Source of the DNA: Marsupella aquatica
Lineage: Eukaryota > Marchantiophyta
Length of the DNA: 64,000 nucleotides
Direction: 5' to 3'
NCBI GenBank assembly: GCA_973895155.1
Contig: OZ316891.1
Coordinates: 24,738,001-24,802,000, forward strand
Shown here: positions 50,091 to 60,900 of the stretch, in pieces
Layout: the number at the start of each line of letters is the position of its first letter
Numbering within the stretch: position 1 is the stretch's first letter
Program-made: the position numbers and the translations under genes
The notes under the pieces: model-generated
The model's database searches: none
Seen by the model: only the letters and a program-made list of their open reading frames with translations
What the model was told of the DNA's origin: nothing

Positions 50091-51448
50091 TGTCGTATAG
50101 TGCTAAGTATCAAAAGTGACTCTCCTCACCTAAAACCAGGGTTTCGATCCCTTTAAGAACAGATTTCAGAATGAATTGTATAACTTTTATCACTCCGAGT
50201 GATTTAGAGTCTTGAGCTCTATGTTGACTTCACTTCTCAATAAAAAAATCGAATAAACAAACAACAAAGTAACTGAACTTCTGATTTATGAATTAGAGAA
50301 GAAATGAGTAAGGATTTAGAGACTACAAGCTACTGCCACTCCTTCAGAAAGGATTTGGGCTCAGTATAGACATGAAATCTATCTCATAATTCATCCATCT
50401 CACTCTTCAAAACACAAAGGTTAATGATAATGGAATTCTCAATCTGATGAAGCAGAAGCTTTCTGATTGCAAATGAATGATATGATTTAAAATGCCGTCA
50501 ACATGGTTTGACATCAGCGATACGCAATTCAGTCAAACTCTAAACCATATTCCAGAATCAAAGCAACAGTACTAACTACTCTGAGAATCAGAATTTACTT
50601 CTCATTTATCATTAACTATTCTTGAATTGGCTAGCGAATCCCGACTCTGCAAGCAAGCCTAGCAGTGAATTCAATACGAGTTTCAGAAATCTGCAACTGA
50701 ATTCAATCACCACAGGAATCTCTTGAATTCAATCTTAACTTCAATCAATATAGCTTTACTTCCATACAAAACACTCACAGCATGCCTTGTTACAATGGAA
50801 GGAGGAGAAAACTATTCAGAAGACTCAATTCTGAATACAGTATTAACTCTATTTCTCTCTACTTCAAATGAGCATTCTACTCTGTCTTATAAGTGCTGGA
50901 ATCCTAAAATGGAGGAGGTAAGAACAGTCGTGCCTTTCCAAGCTTAAAACTAAACAAGGGAGAAGCACAGCATAAGTACTTCAACAAGGGTGGTAGAATA
51001 CTACTTTACTAGTAATCTACTTCAAAAACTAAGTGTTGAGCGGACGCTGCTAGAAGCGTCTTAAGTAAAACCAACGGACGCTGCTCACACTGCTCACAGC
51101 GTCAATACTAGGGTGGACGCTGCTCACAGCGTCGTGTGTTGAAGCTGACGCTTTCCACAGCGTCGGTCGAAATCCTCATAGAGTCTTGGTGGCGGTCGGG
51201 CACTGCCAAAAGCGTCATGAGGAGGTTGGACGCTTCCGCAGCGTCTTGAGTAAAAGAAACGGGCGCTGGTCACAGCGTCGGGCAAAGTACACTAGGAATC
51301 GTCAGGAAAGCCGGAGATGTCAAATATTTCTATAAGTGTCCAGAACAAGTAAATGTTGGCTGGAAGGTGTCTAAAGTGTAAGTAAATCTTGTGATATGCT
51401 AAAAATAAACAAGTTTCCAGAAAAAATTGCAGGGACACCCATACCACA
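50091..51448 (-). repeat. D 3' LTR (1358 bp)
   Basis: On the minus strand it starts TGTGGTATGG and ends CACTATACGACA. It contains no gene but has a cluster of short palindromes at 51042-51279. A palindromic CTTATAAG at 50886-50893 is a possible TATA element, with low confidence. Confidence 0.95.
51042..51279. repeat. Cluster of GGACGCT...AGCGTC palindromes, D 3' LTR
   Basis: Seven imperfect inverted repeats of 18-28 bp, for example at 51042-51060, 51076-51103, 51115-51133, 51146-51164, 51198-51216, 51228-51245 and 51261-51279. Each pairs GACGCT with AGCGTC around a short loop. Spacing is irregular, so it is not a tandem array. Confidence 0.8.
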
Positions 51449-51465
51449 TAGCCCTCCACTTAAAT
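51449..51465 (-). other. Terminal polypurine tract of D
   Basis: Minus-strand AATTTAAGTGGAGGGCTA-type tract directly before the LTR start TGTGGTAT. It resembles the tracts of A-C and the internal tract at 54930. Confidence 0.85.
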
Positions 51466-51525
51466 TTCGCCGTGTCCCCACAAGACATGACCGAATTGAA
51501 TCAGAAGCGAGTGACATGTTCTTCA

Positions 51526-54500
51526 TTAATAATATTCTGGCTTAATAATCCAAGTAGTGCTCAAAATCATTGACGGGAGTTGGGAGATATCCGAATCCAG
51601 AATATAAAAATCGAGGTCATGGAATTCTTCTCCGATCTGTATTGGGACTCCTTTAACTCTTCCCCAAAGATTAATGATTCGTCCATCGATTGATATCTGA
51701 GCAGATATCGGTTGTACTTCTTGATGAACAAATTGCTGGCACAGTCTGTGGGAGAGGAAATTAATTCGAGAGCCTGGATCAATAACAAAGTGTTGAATAG
51801 CATGTCCTCCCAGTTTGATCTTGCCTTCAAAGGAATGTTGGAAAGCACGGGGTAAAGAATTCCAACAATCCATAGTAGCTTTGATGTCCCACATGAGCAG
51901 ATAAATATCAATTCGAAGGAGAAAGAAGGAAACAATTGCAGGATGCTGCAAAAGTAACGGCTTATATACATATAAATGACAACACCGTTTGATATCTCTC
52001 ATAAATGGTGTCCTTCAAATCTGTGTCCTAGATAAAACACCTTGAATAATCACATCCGGATAAGAAGGAATAATAGGTAGGAACGCTAAACACCTAAGCG
52101 ACTTGAACCCTTGGGAAGCCGGTAGCATACATTGTTTTGTAATCAACTGCTCCCTTAGCTTAACAAGCTTCTTCTCATATTTAATTGGAATAGCAAACCC
52201 ACCAGGACAAACCCAAACATAGTATGGATAGGGCCATGGAATTTCCGGCACAAGGGGCGGAAATGGAGCTTGAGCTCGTCGAAGCATATACACCCAACAC
52301 CAAATTTCGAACTCCGAAAACTTATGTCGTCTGTCCTTATCAATGGGAGGAACCGCCTTCCCAGGTTCATATGTGCGAATCAAACTACGAATCCTCGGAT
52401 GGGATGTCATTGGCAAAATCTGCTGCTGCTGCAAAATGCTCTCCATCTCCAGATGTCGAAAAGCTACTCGAAAATGTTTCTTCTCCCACCTGTGAATTGA
52501 AGCCAAATTAGGGATAGGATTTCGGGGTGGCAAATCCACTGTATGCCGAAGTCGAGGAGGTACTCTGATAATGCGAGGGTCTTCGTCTTCTTCTCCATCA
52601 CTTGGTGCTCCTATCCAACGGAAAATTACATCTGGCATAGCGGAAGGAATCACTGACTCCTTAACTGGTCGAATTGGCAATGTAACAGGAGACGAAGGAG
52701 CAGAAGGTTCGGGCTCCAGTGGTTCAAATTCTTCTCTTGCAACAGTAGCTGGTTGATCTGCAATGGGATGCATTGGTACTAAAACAGGAAGTTCTTCTTT
52801 AAAATTATCGCTAGGTAAAGAGACTTCCTGGTTAGTTCGATCTGTCAAAAGTACAGGAAGGGGTAGCTCGTCTGTTCCGATAGGTGCTTCTCCCTGTTCA
52901 AAATCCTGGGAAGATGCTTCAGGAAAGATCTGTCGACTGATAGCATGGCGCAACCGTTTCCAAGATTTTCGAGTATACGTCACTGAAAACTCCTCCCGAA
53001 TGTTTTTATCCTCGTTTGTAGCCAATGAAACTGGTGCTGAGCTGGTTGTCGAAGCGGGTGTCTCGGGTACCAATATGGGTACAGATATACCCATATTACC
53101 AGATACCTGATTGCGACTCGGAAAACCAGCAGAGCCTCCTTCAATCAACTCATCTTCAGGAGAAACCCATTTTACAGGCGGAAATGAAGGAGCTCCTATC
53201 GCGGCTATTGCCTCATCTAATTCCTTAGTTATATCCAAAGGAATCGATATGAGTGAACCAGGTGTAGACCAGGCAGGGTATCTTGCGACAGATTGGGGAG
53301 AAGTCACTGGTTCACCTACTTCGTCTATATCCACAATTGCATCCTCCGAATCAACTTTAACCAGCTTCACAATTTCTGAGCTTAATATTTCTGACTCCTG
53401 GACCAGAGGGATTTCACCTATATTTGGGCTAGAACTAAGAGAGTCGGACGAATCATACTCCTATAAAGCCTGCAAAGCATCACTATTTGCCTCTATGGGA
53501 ACCAAAACAGGGGTAGAAGTAAATCCATCATACTCGTCCTCAGCAGTAGAATGTTGAAGAGGTTCCCCTGAAAAACCTTCTTCATCCACCCTCACCTCAT
53601 CTTCAACATTCATCCGAGAAGCAGAATTATCCTGATCAACATCATAAATAGGCTCGGCAGCACAAGGTGAACACGAGAGTCGAGGTGACATAGAATGCTC
53701 CAACCCTGTTGGCATTGCTGAAGGAACATCTTCGGCAACTTGAGCCTCTCTTGGTTGGTGAAGAATCGGATCGTCACTCCCTTCAGCTGATGCTCTTGTC
53801 TCTTTCAATTTCCGAACTTCACCCACCAGTTCAGGTTCCTCACAGTCGAGTATTGCACATAGCTCTACCACTGTGGAATTGGCTCGGACTTCTCGTACTT
53901 CAGGCATATAATTTGCTTCACCGGTAGATGCTCTCTGATTGTTGCGATAAAAATCTTTTTCCAAGACAAGCAGACAGTCATACTTATGGTAAATGTGAGC
54001 TAAATAAGGGGCCAAGTAGGTACACCTTATTTTCCCCGTTTTCAGCCTGCTACGAAAATTTTTGACCTGAGTATGAATTACTCGGTGCAAAACCTTCGTC
54101 CAATTGATAGACTGCGTCTGTTCTAATGAACAGATCACCGTTGCAGCGAACGAAAGAGTGATGCGCGTCTGGCTTTCTGGGTAGAAAATTGGTGCCAGAA
54201 ATCGAAATAGACGCTGCAGAGAATTATCTAAGCAGTCCGCCGCTAGCCATCCATTCCGCCTCTTGAAAGATCCTGGAGCGAAGAAGGATTCTACATAAAC
54301 CCGAGGCTCACAATCAACCCTCTGTAAATCCTCGCCCTCCATCGGCGTCGAATAGACCTTCGCTATGAGCGCTTCAGTCCAAACACTGGGACGCGAGCGC
54401 ACACCAATCCTTTCTTCAGCGTCCCAGACACCTTGATCGATAAGGCTGAATTCGCAAATCTTCCAAGGAAGTTGAAGCAGCTTCTTCAAGCCCATTTTTG

Positions 54501-54588
54501 CCAGAGCCGTCTTCAACTGCCGCCTATGCACTGCATTCGATGGAATGTCTGCGAGTATTGGTCGCGTCGTCAGCTCAGTCTCCGCCAT
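51526..54588 (-). pseudogene. ORF3 of D: post-pol protein related to the LTR ORFs, with a retropepsin-like C-terminus
   Basis: One frame of about 1020 codons from ATG 54588, interrupted by TAG at 53463-53461 and TGA at 52017-52015. Residues 30-90 share the LTR-ORF domain of A-C (MGLKKLLQLPWKIC, then TEALIAKVYSTPMEG). An acidic, Pro/Ser-rich middle follows. The C-terminal part (52002-51526) reads HFVIDPGSRINFLSHRL with Asp codon at 51780-51778, then two Gly-rich strands and DLDFYILDSDI, which resembles a retropepsin fold and would be a second protease besides the one in gag-pro. There is no clear membrane segment, so an envelope role is not supported. The stops are odd for a copy with near-identical LTRs. 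Confidence 0.7.
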
Positions 54589-54929
54589 CGCGTGACTTGT
54601 TAGCTCCGTAAGCTCAGTGAGAATCGTGTTCCATAGTGAACTAGGGCGAAGCGCGACTGCTTACTCCTCAGCGTCCCGTTGAGCTGTCGCAATCCGCCAT
54701 TGTACAAGATGCCTAGTCATCGGCTCACAGCGTCTCATGCAACTGAACTAATACAAAAGCGGACCTCTGCACAACGTCCTTTGTAAACTAAGTGGACGCT
54801 TCCCCAGCGTCGAGTTACAATGGACGCTTTTCACAGCGTCCAATGTAAAAACTGAAAGTAACTAAAAAAAATTAAAAAAATATGCCGAATACTTACTAGG
54901 GAGGGTCACTAATTCTAACTAAGTATAAC
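54589..54929 (-). other. Region between the internal polypurine tract and ORF3
   Basis: No gene. An AT-rich stretch is followed by palindromes of the LTR type. Its layout (purine tract, AT-rich start, palindromes) resembles the beginning of the D LTR. Confidence 0.5.
54720..54841. repeat. Internal GGACGCT...AGCGTC palindromes of D
   Basis: Clear copies at 54794-54811 and 54822-54841, with degenerate ones near 54761-54780 and 54726-54735. Same type as in the LTR. Confidence 0.7.
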
Positions 54930-54949
54930 TACCGCCCTCCACTTAAATT
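54930..54949 (-). other. Internal polypurine tract of D
   Basis: Minus-strand AATTTAAGTGGAGGGCGGTA, 23 nt after the pol stop. It shares the core AATTTAAGTGGAGGGC with the tract beside the LTR. In A, B and C the LTR starts at this position relative to pol. Confidence 0.72.
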
Positions 54950-54971
54950 GCAACCTGTCCCAGGTGGAATT

Positions 54972-57944
54972 CTAAATGGAAGACTCATAGTACCGTTTAA
55001 TCCTAAACCCATTGATTCTAGTGTTAAGTGGGTGACCATCTAAGGTAGTCAATGAAACTGAACCATTATCCCAGATGTGTGTAACTCGGTAAGGACCAAT
55101 CCAATGAGTATGAAGTTTCCCAGGAAATAGCATATAACGAGAATCAAAGACTAATGCTAAATCACCAACATCTAACTGCACTACGCGCAGCTTCTTATCA
55201 TAAGCAAGTTTACGCTGGTTCTGAATGGTGACTGTATGGTCTAATGCTAAAAGTCTAACTTCTTCTAATTTAACAATATTGGAAAACCGATGTGAGAGAC
55301 TATCTGAAGGAGAGAGTCGGTGTGGTACCAAGATACGTTCCGTTGGTAACGAAAATTCTATTGGAATAATACTATTCAGGCCATAGGTCAGATAGAAGGG
55401 GGTGTGAAGAGTTGTAATCTTCTCAGCGGTGCGGTAAGCCCATAATGCAGAATGGAGCTTCACATCCCAATCTGTCTTGTGAGATTCTACCATTTTATTC
55501 AGAATCTTGCCCATAATGCCATTAGCTCTCTCGGTTAAGCCATTAGCTCGGGGGTTGTAAGGAGTAGTTTTGCGATGCTTGATAAGATAAAGGTCAGTGA
55601 TTAACTCAATAGTTGAGTTAAGAAAATGCAAACCCCTATCGCTTACCAACTCCAAAGGACAACCAAACCGGGTGATAATGTGCTCAAAGAGAAATGCAGC
55701 TGCGGTTATAGCATCATTCTTGCGAGTAGCTTTCGCCTCTACCCATTTGGTGGCATAATCAGTGGCCAGAATAATATATTTGCTTCGGCTTTTCCGAGCT
55801 GCTGGAGAAATTGGGCCAATAAAATCAATCCCCCATTTCTCAAATGGTGCCAACGGAAGGATAGGCGTAAGAGGCCATTTGGAACTAGCAGTGGGCTTCC
55901 CGATCCTTTGACAGGGATCACAGGTCTTAATAAAATTGTAAGTATCTCGATGCATAGTAGGCCACCAGTATCCAGCATCCAAAATTTTCTTAACTGTGGT
56001 ATTCACTGCATGATGCCCACCGGTTTCTCCTGAATGTAAAGCTTCAATTACTTGGGGAAGTTCCCTATCCTCTAGACAACGTCGCAATTGTTGATCAGGA
56101 CCTTGTTTAAACAAAGTGCCCCGAATAATGGTATAGGGACCCACCTTATGAGCAAAGACAGCTCGTTCTTCCGCATTAAAGCCTTCAGGGAACGTTCCAT
56201 GAAGCAGCATGTGCACAATATTAAAATATCGAGAAGACTCCCCTTCAATGTGCCACAAATGCTCGTCAGGAAATTCATCGGAGAGATTATGCTGATTCTC
56301 CGGACCAGGTAACCGAGATAGGAAGTCTGCATTCTCATGATGTTTGCCAGGTCGGACATGAACTTCATAATCAAATTCTTGGAGTAGTAAAACCCAGCGG
56401 GCTACTCGTCCTGAGAGATCCACTTGGTTAACCAAATATTTTAAGGAATTATGATCAGTGTGAAAAGTAACCTGATACCCCAACAAATAGTGACGAAATT
56501 TCTTACACGCAAAGACGATGGCCAAAGCTTCCCGTTCAGTGACGGAGTAGTTTTTCTCGGCTGCACTCATTTGGCGGCTGGCATAGTAAATTGGATGGTC
56601 ACGGTTTTCCACATCCTTCTGACTGAGATTAGCTCCAATGCAGAACGCAGAAGAGTCAATGAAGACATGAAACTTCTTAGTCCAATCTGGGGGTGACAAA
56701 ATAGGTGCAGAGATTAACCGATCCTTGAGCAACTGGAATGCTTGCTGCCGCTCCTCATTCCATGTATATTCCACATCACTTTTTAACAGTTGGGTTAAGG
56801 GTAAGGCAATATTAGCATGTTTATAAATGAACCGACGATAATACCCCACATGTCCCAGAAAAGCACGAAGCTGCTTTAAATCGGTCGGTGGTTGCAACTC
56901 CATAATTACTCTAACCTTCTCTGTATCAACCTCAATGCCGCGTTGTGAAATAACATGGCCTAACAAAATTCCCTCCTTCATACCAATAAAGCACTTTTCT
57001 GGATGAAGACACAACTGAGCCTCTCTACACTTCTGAAATGTCTTCTCCAAATGGACGAGGTGTTCAGCCGCTGACCCGTAAACACAAAAGTCGTCAATAA
57101 AAATCTCCATGAAATGCCGCAAATATTCTTGAAAAATAATCATCATAATGCGCTGAAAAGTACCCGGGGCATTACACAGCCCAAAAGGCATCATGGTAAA
57201 TGCATATGTACCCCAGTCGGTGGTGAACGTAGTCTTGTCGCGATCCTCCTTCCGAATGGACACCTGGTTATAACCAGAGTACCCATCTAAAAAACTGTAT
57301 AACTCATGCAAGGCCACTGAATCAAGTACCAGATCAATAAATGGCAAAGGATAATGATCTTTCCGAGTGGCAGCATTCAACTTCCGGAAGTCTTGACAAA
57401 CGCGAATTTTCGTTTTACCATCGGGTCCCGGCTTTTTGGGGACAATGACAATTGGTGAGACCCATTCACTACTCAAGACCGGGTAGATAAATCCAGCAGT
57501 CGTGAGCTTGTCCAACTCGTCTTTAACCAGGATGGAATATTTGGGATTCAAACGGTACTGTCTCTGTCGGACAGGTACTGCTCCTTCCATAAGGTCAATA
57601 CGATGTTCGCCCAAATGTGGATGGATACCTTTTAAATCAGAATGACTCCAGGCAAAGACATCTTTATACTGGGTTAATAAACTGATATACTGTTCCCGTA
57701 GCTCTCCTTCGATATGCTTACCAATATTCAAAAACTTGCCTGGCTCAATTTCGATTTTCTGACAAGCTTTTGGATCCACAATTCCATCCGTGAGGTTTGC
57801 CGGCTGAAGTCCAAGTTTGGATACTTCTGGTGCAAATGGCTCAAGGGTAGCTGACACTCCCATATCATGGTGTAAATCCCTATTAGCCTCAGTATTAGGA
57901 GGTTCGTCTGCTGCTGGGCCCACTTCCGATGATGAAGTTAATTG
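54972..57944 (-). CDS. pol: Pol polyprotein of D: RT, RNase H, integrase
   Basis: In the same frame as gag-pro and separated from it by one UGA, so it is probably made by readthrough. No internal stop. RT has CQDFRKLNAATRKDHYPLPF, FLDGYSGYNQV, MPFGLCNAPGTFQ and FIDDF (about residue 277 from 57923). RNase H has FIDSSAFCIG, TEREALAIV and HTDHNSLKYL. Integrase has the HHCC region (HSGETGGHHAV to CDPCQRIG), WGIDFIGP, LVSDRGLHF and GLTERANG, and a late HWIGPYRV (GPF/Y-type). No chromodomain. It ends RYYESSI at 54972, just before the internal polypurine tract. In sequence it is more distant from A, B and C than they are from each other. Confidence 0.96.
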   Translation of the reverse strand, partial: QLTSSSEVGPAADEPPNTEANRDLHHDMGVSATLEPFAPEVSKLGLQPANLTDGIVDPKACQKIEIEPGKFLNIGKHIEGELREQYISLLTQYKDVFAWSHSDLKGIHPHLGEHRIDLMEGAVPVRQRQYRLNPKYSILVKDELDKLTTAGFIYPVLSSEWVSPIVIVPKKPGPDGKTKIRVCQDFRKLNAATRKDHYPLPFIDLVLDSVALHELYSFLDGYSGYNQVSIRKEDRDKTTFTTDWGTYAFTMMPFGLCNAPGTFQRIMMIIFQEYLRHFMEIFIDDFCVYGSAAEHLVHLEKTFQKCREAQLCLHPEKCFIGMKEGILLGHVISQRGIEVDTEKVRVIMELQPPTDLKQLRAFLGHVGYYRRFIYKHANIALPLTQLLKSDVEYTWNEERQQAFQLLKDRLISAPILSPPDWTKKFHVFIDSSAFCIGANLSQKDVENRDHPIYYASRQMSAAEKNYSVTEREALAIVFACKKFRHYLLGYQVTFHTDHNSLKYLVNQVDLSGRVARWVLLLQEFDYEVHVRPGKHHENADFLSRLPGPENQHNLSDEFPDEHLWHIEGESSRYFNIVHMLLHGTFPEGFNAEERAVFAHKVGPYTIIRGTLFKQGPDQQLRRCLEDRELPQVIEALHSGETGGHHAVNTTVKKILDAGYWWPTMHRDTYNFIKTCDPCQRIGKPTASSKWPLTPILPLAPFEKWGIDFIGPISPAARKSRSKYIILATDYATKWVEAKATRKNDAITAAAFLFEHIITRFGCPLELVSDRGLHFLNSTIELITDLYLIKHRKTTPYNPRANGLTERANGIMGKILNKMVESHKTDWDVKLHSALWAYRTAEKITTLHTPFYLTYGLNSIIPIEFSLPTERILVPHRLSPSDSLSHRFSNIVKLEEVRLLALDHTVTIQNQRKLAYDKKLRVVQLDVGDLALVFDSRYMLFPGKLHTHWIGPYRVTHIWDNGSVSLTTLDGHPLNTRINGFRIKRYYESSI

Positions 57945-57947
57945 TCA
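57939..57947 (-). other. Candidate stop-codon readthrough site UGA CAA UUA
   Basis: The gag-pro frame ends TCC TGA, followed by CAA TTA ACT and an open pol frame. CAAUUA fits the CARYYA context of tobamovirus-type leaky stops. Direct from sequence; function is inference. Confidence 0.65.
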
Positions 57948-60900
57948 GGAGGGCCTAGTTGGTTTTATGGGAGCATCAGACAGATAAACTTCCAAGTAAC
58001 GAACTTCCTCCAGTTCAAATTCCAATGGCTGCAGGACTAGCGAAGAGGTCGAAAAATCCGAGGTGTACCCATCATCTGTTTGTGTTTCTCCAAAATGTGG
58101 TTCCGGAACCCAACTAACAGTCACCTTAGGCTTCCCAAATGAAAGCTCTTGAGATTGCCAATTAACCTGAACTTGAGCCTTATACAACCATGGTCGGCCT
58201 AACAAAACAGGAAAGCTGGATGGTATTTCCGGATTAATAACCACATAATCCAACAGAAAAGGGACACCAGCAATCAAAGTTTCTACTCTGGTCAGCTTCC
58301 CTATGGGTACCACACGAGACTGATCCGCCATGCGCAAAATCTTGGGAGTGGGCTCAAACTTAGTGAAACCCAAATTAAATGCTGCTGACTGTGTAATCAG
58401 ATTAACGCTGGCTCCTCCATCCACAGGAACTCTCCGAATGACACACCCCTGGATTTGAACCTCAATTTCCATCGGTCCTTTGTCCTCCCACTCTGTTCGT
58501 AGCACATCCACCGAAGGTAACTTCTTCTTCCTCCGTTTTCCTGCAAGGAGGCTCCTCAGCTGTCGCCTATAAACCGGATTGTCCTGTAATAATTCCCCAA
58601 TGGTGATATGTGCAGGATGATTCTTGACATCTTCAACAATATCATAACCTGGATTTTTCAGTGGCTTTTTAGCTTTGACTACTACTGGTGGGTTAGGAGA
58701 TTGCACTTGCTCCTTAACTAGCTCTTCCAGATGGTCTTTCACTTCCAAAGAGATGTCGGGCAAGAAGTATTTTGGGTCATATCGGTCATAAGCAGGGTCG
58801 TCTTCTTTGTCGAGGCCTTCCTTACATGGCTTGCGCCCTTCATCCTTGGGAGCTTTCGCGACCTTCTGATGCTCGTGCTTCTTGGTCTCCTTTTTCTTCG
58901 AACGAGTAGTTGCGTAAATATTAGTCAGAACTTTATCCCGATTCTGAACTCGATCATTCGGCATACCAACTACTTCAGGTTTCACTAAATGACTTACCAA
59001 GACATCAGGCACCACCCCGGATATTGGTTGATGAAAAAGTGAATCTGGCTTTAATTCCACCCGATTTACATCCATATGTTGAATGAAGCTGCATTGCTCC
59101 ATCTCTTCAGAATAAACCATCCGAATCTTGGCTTCAGGTCGACTTGCTTCTTTAACTGGCTCTTGAGCAAATCGAACCATCAGCCTAGGCTTAGCCGGAT
59201 TCGGGCATTCCACCGGTAAGTGTCCTTCTTTTCCACAGTTCCCACAGACAGGTGTATACCCCACCTCCTGTTTGGGATAAGGGCACTGGGGTGAATAATG
59301 ATCAGGTTGGCCACAATTCCAACAAGCCCCTTTTTGACGCGGCATTCCTCGTGGTGGGTATCCTCCCGGGGGTCCCATGGGTGGTCTTGACGTTGGTTTA
59401 TTGAAAGTGGGCTTAGGTGGTCCCCAAGTCGGTCTGGAAGCAGGAGGTGGTGGGAAATACTGTCCAGGGGGTGCTGTTTGGACGGTATACGTGGGATCGT
59501 ACTCATACTCCTCAGCCTCTTCTTGACCATCTACATAATTCACCGGGGTTCGTAATGTGGGGCACTCGTTCGGGTAATGGCCCTGCTGACTGCATCGGGT
59601 GCACCATACGTTCATTCTCATGGGAGCAGGCAACCTTCGTACTGGTTTTACCGCGGCGATATTGACATTCAACTTGGACAATTGGCCAGAGAGTTCTTCC
59701 ATCATGCGATCCATCTTCTTCTGGTTGGGAACTTTATTATTCCCTTTTACAGAGGATTTCTTCTTTTTAGGAGCAACGGATTCTGAGTCGGAACTTGAGC
59801 TTGAACTATCACTAGTGCTCGAATTTGTACTCTCGTCCTCCTCACTAGTGCTACTTCCACTTGATTCCGTCTCCGAGTCAGATTTAGACCTGGACGTTTT
59901 CTTCTTCTTTCTTTTGTCTTTCTTCAGGTCCTTCTTAACTCGTTTTCTCTCTGAAATCTCCGAGTCTACGTACTTCTGGGCTGCCTCTTGTACTTCTTCC
60001 AAAGTGGTGCCACCTTCTCGTCTCACGTAACGAGCAATCCTGGAGGGTAAACCGTTAATAAACCAGTCCTTGATAGTAGATTTCGAGGTAGCTGGATTAT
60101 ATTGATCTACCAAATCCAATAATTTGTCGGCATATTTCCTCACAGACCCATGTTTCTTCATGTGCAGATGTGAGATTCGGGCAAAGGCACGCGCAGCTGC
60201 TCCTTCTTCTTTATATTTGGCCAAGAAAGCAGCCTTCAATTTCCCCCAATCCTGCTTGTCCGGAAAACGGTCATACCATTTCTGAGCACCCTTTTTCATT
60301 AGACCACCAAACAGATTGGCTTTTTCAGCGTCTTGACTCTGTCCATTGGATGCAGCTGCAGCTTCAAATTCTTTCAAATACACCTCTGCATCCTCCTTGG
60401 AAGTACCGAAGAACCGGTCGTACCTCACATTATTTCGAGCCATCGTGGTTGGAGCTAGGAGGGTAACGAAAGGAAGAGCTGATCGGGTAGCAAATGGGTT
60501 TGGGCTGCCCAAGCCTGAACTGCTGCTTGTCTCACTAGAAGACGAACCACCGGCTTCACTCAGTGGTTCTGGATTATCCAATTGTGAAAGATCGACAGAA
60601 TTATCTTGGGCCAGCGATTCTGCAACTGTATTCTCGGGCAAACCCAAATTTCTTCCTTCGGTATGAGATAAGGCCCTCTCAGTGGTACTATCCACACCAG
60701 AGTCAATTTGGTTCACCGAACGTACTGTCTGCTGGCGGAGCTTGGTCTTTTGAGAACCAATAAGTTTTGGACCTGAACGAAGATTTACAAACAGGGGTCG
60801 GGTCGACGTGGGCCTTTCCAAAGAGCCACTTGCCTCTTGAATAGATCCCACTTGTTTCCACACACTACCCGGTGCAGGTGCTCCTGGTGACTGGAATTCG

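Noticed and set aside
51042-51279. CRISPR-like array
   Set aside because: Irregular spacing, no uniform repeats or spacers, eukaryotic retrotransposon context.
51850-52002. Envelope-like membrane segment in ORF3 of D (VSFFLLRIDIYLLMW)
   Set aside because: Short, contains charged residues, lies next to a stop, and there is no signal peptide or fusion motif.
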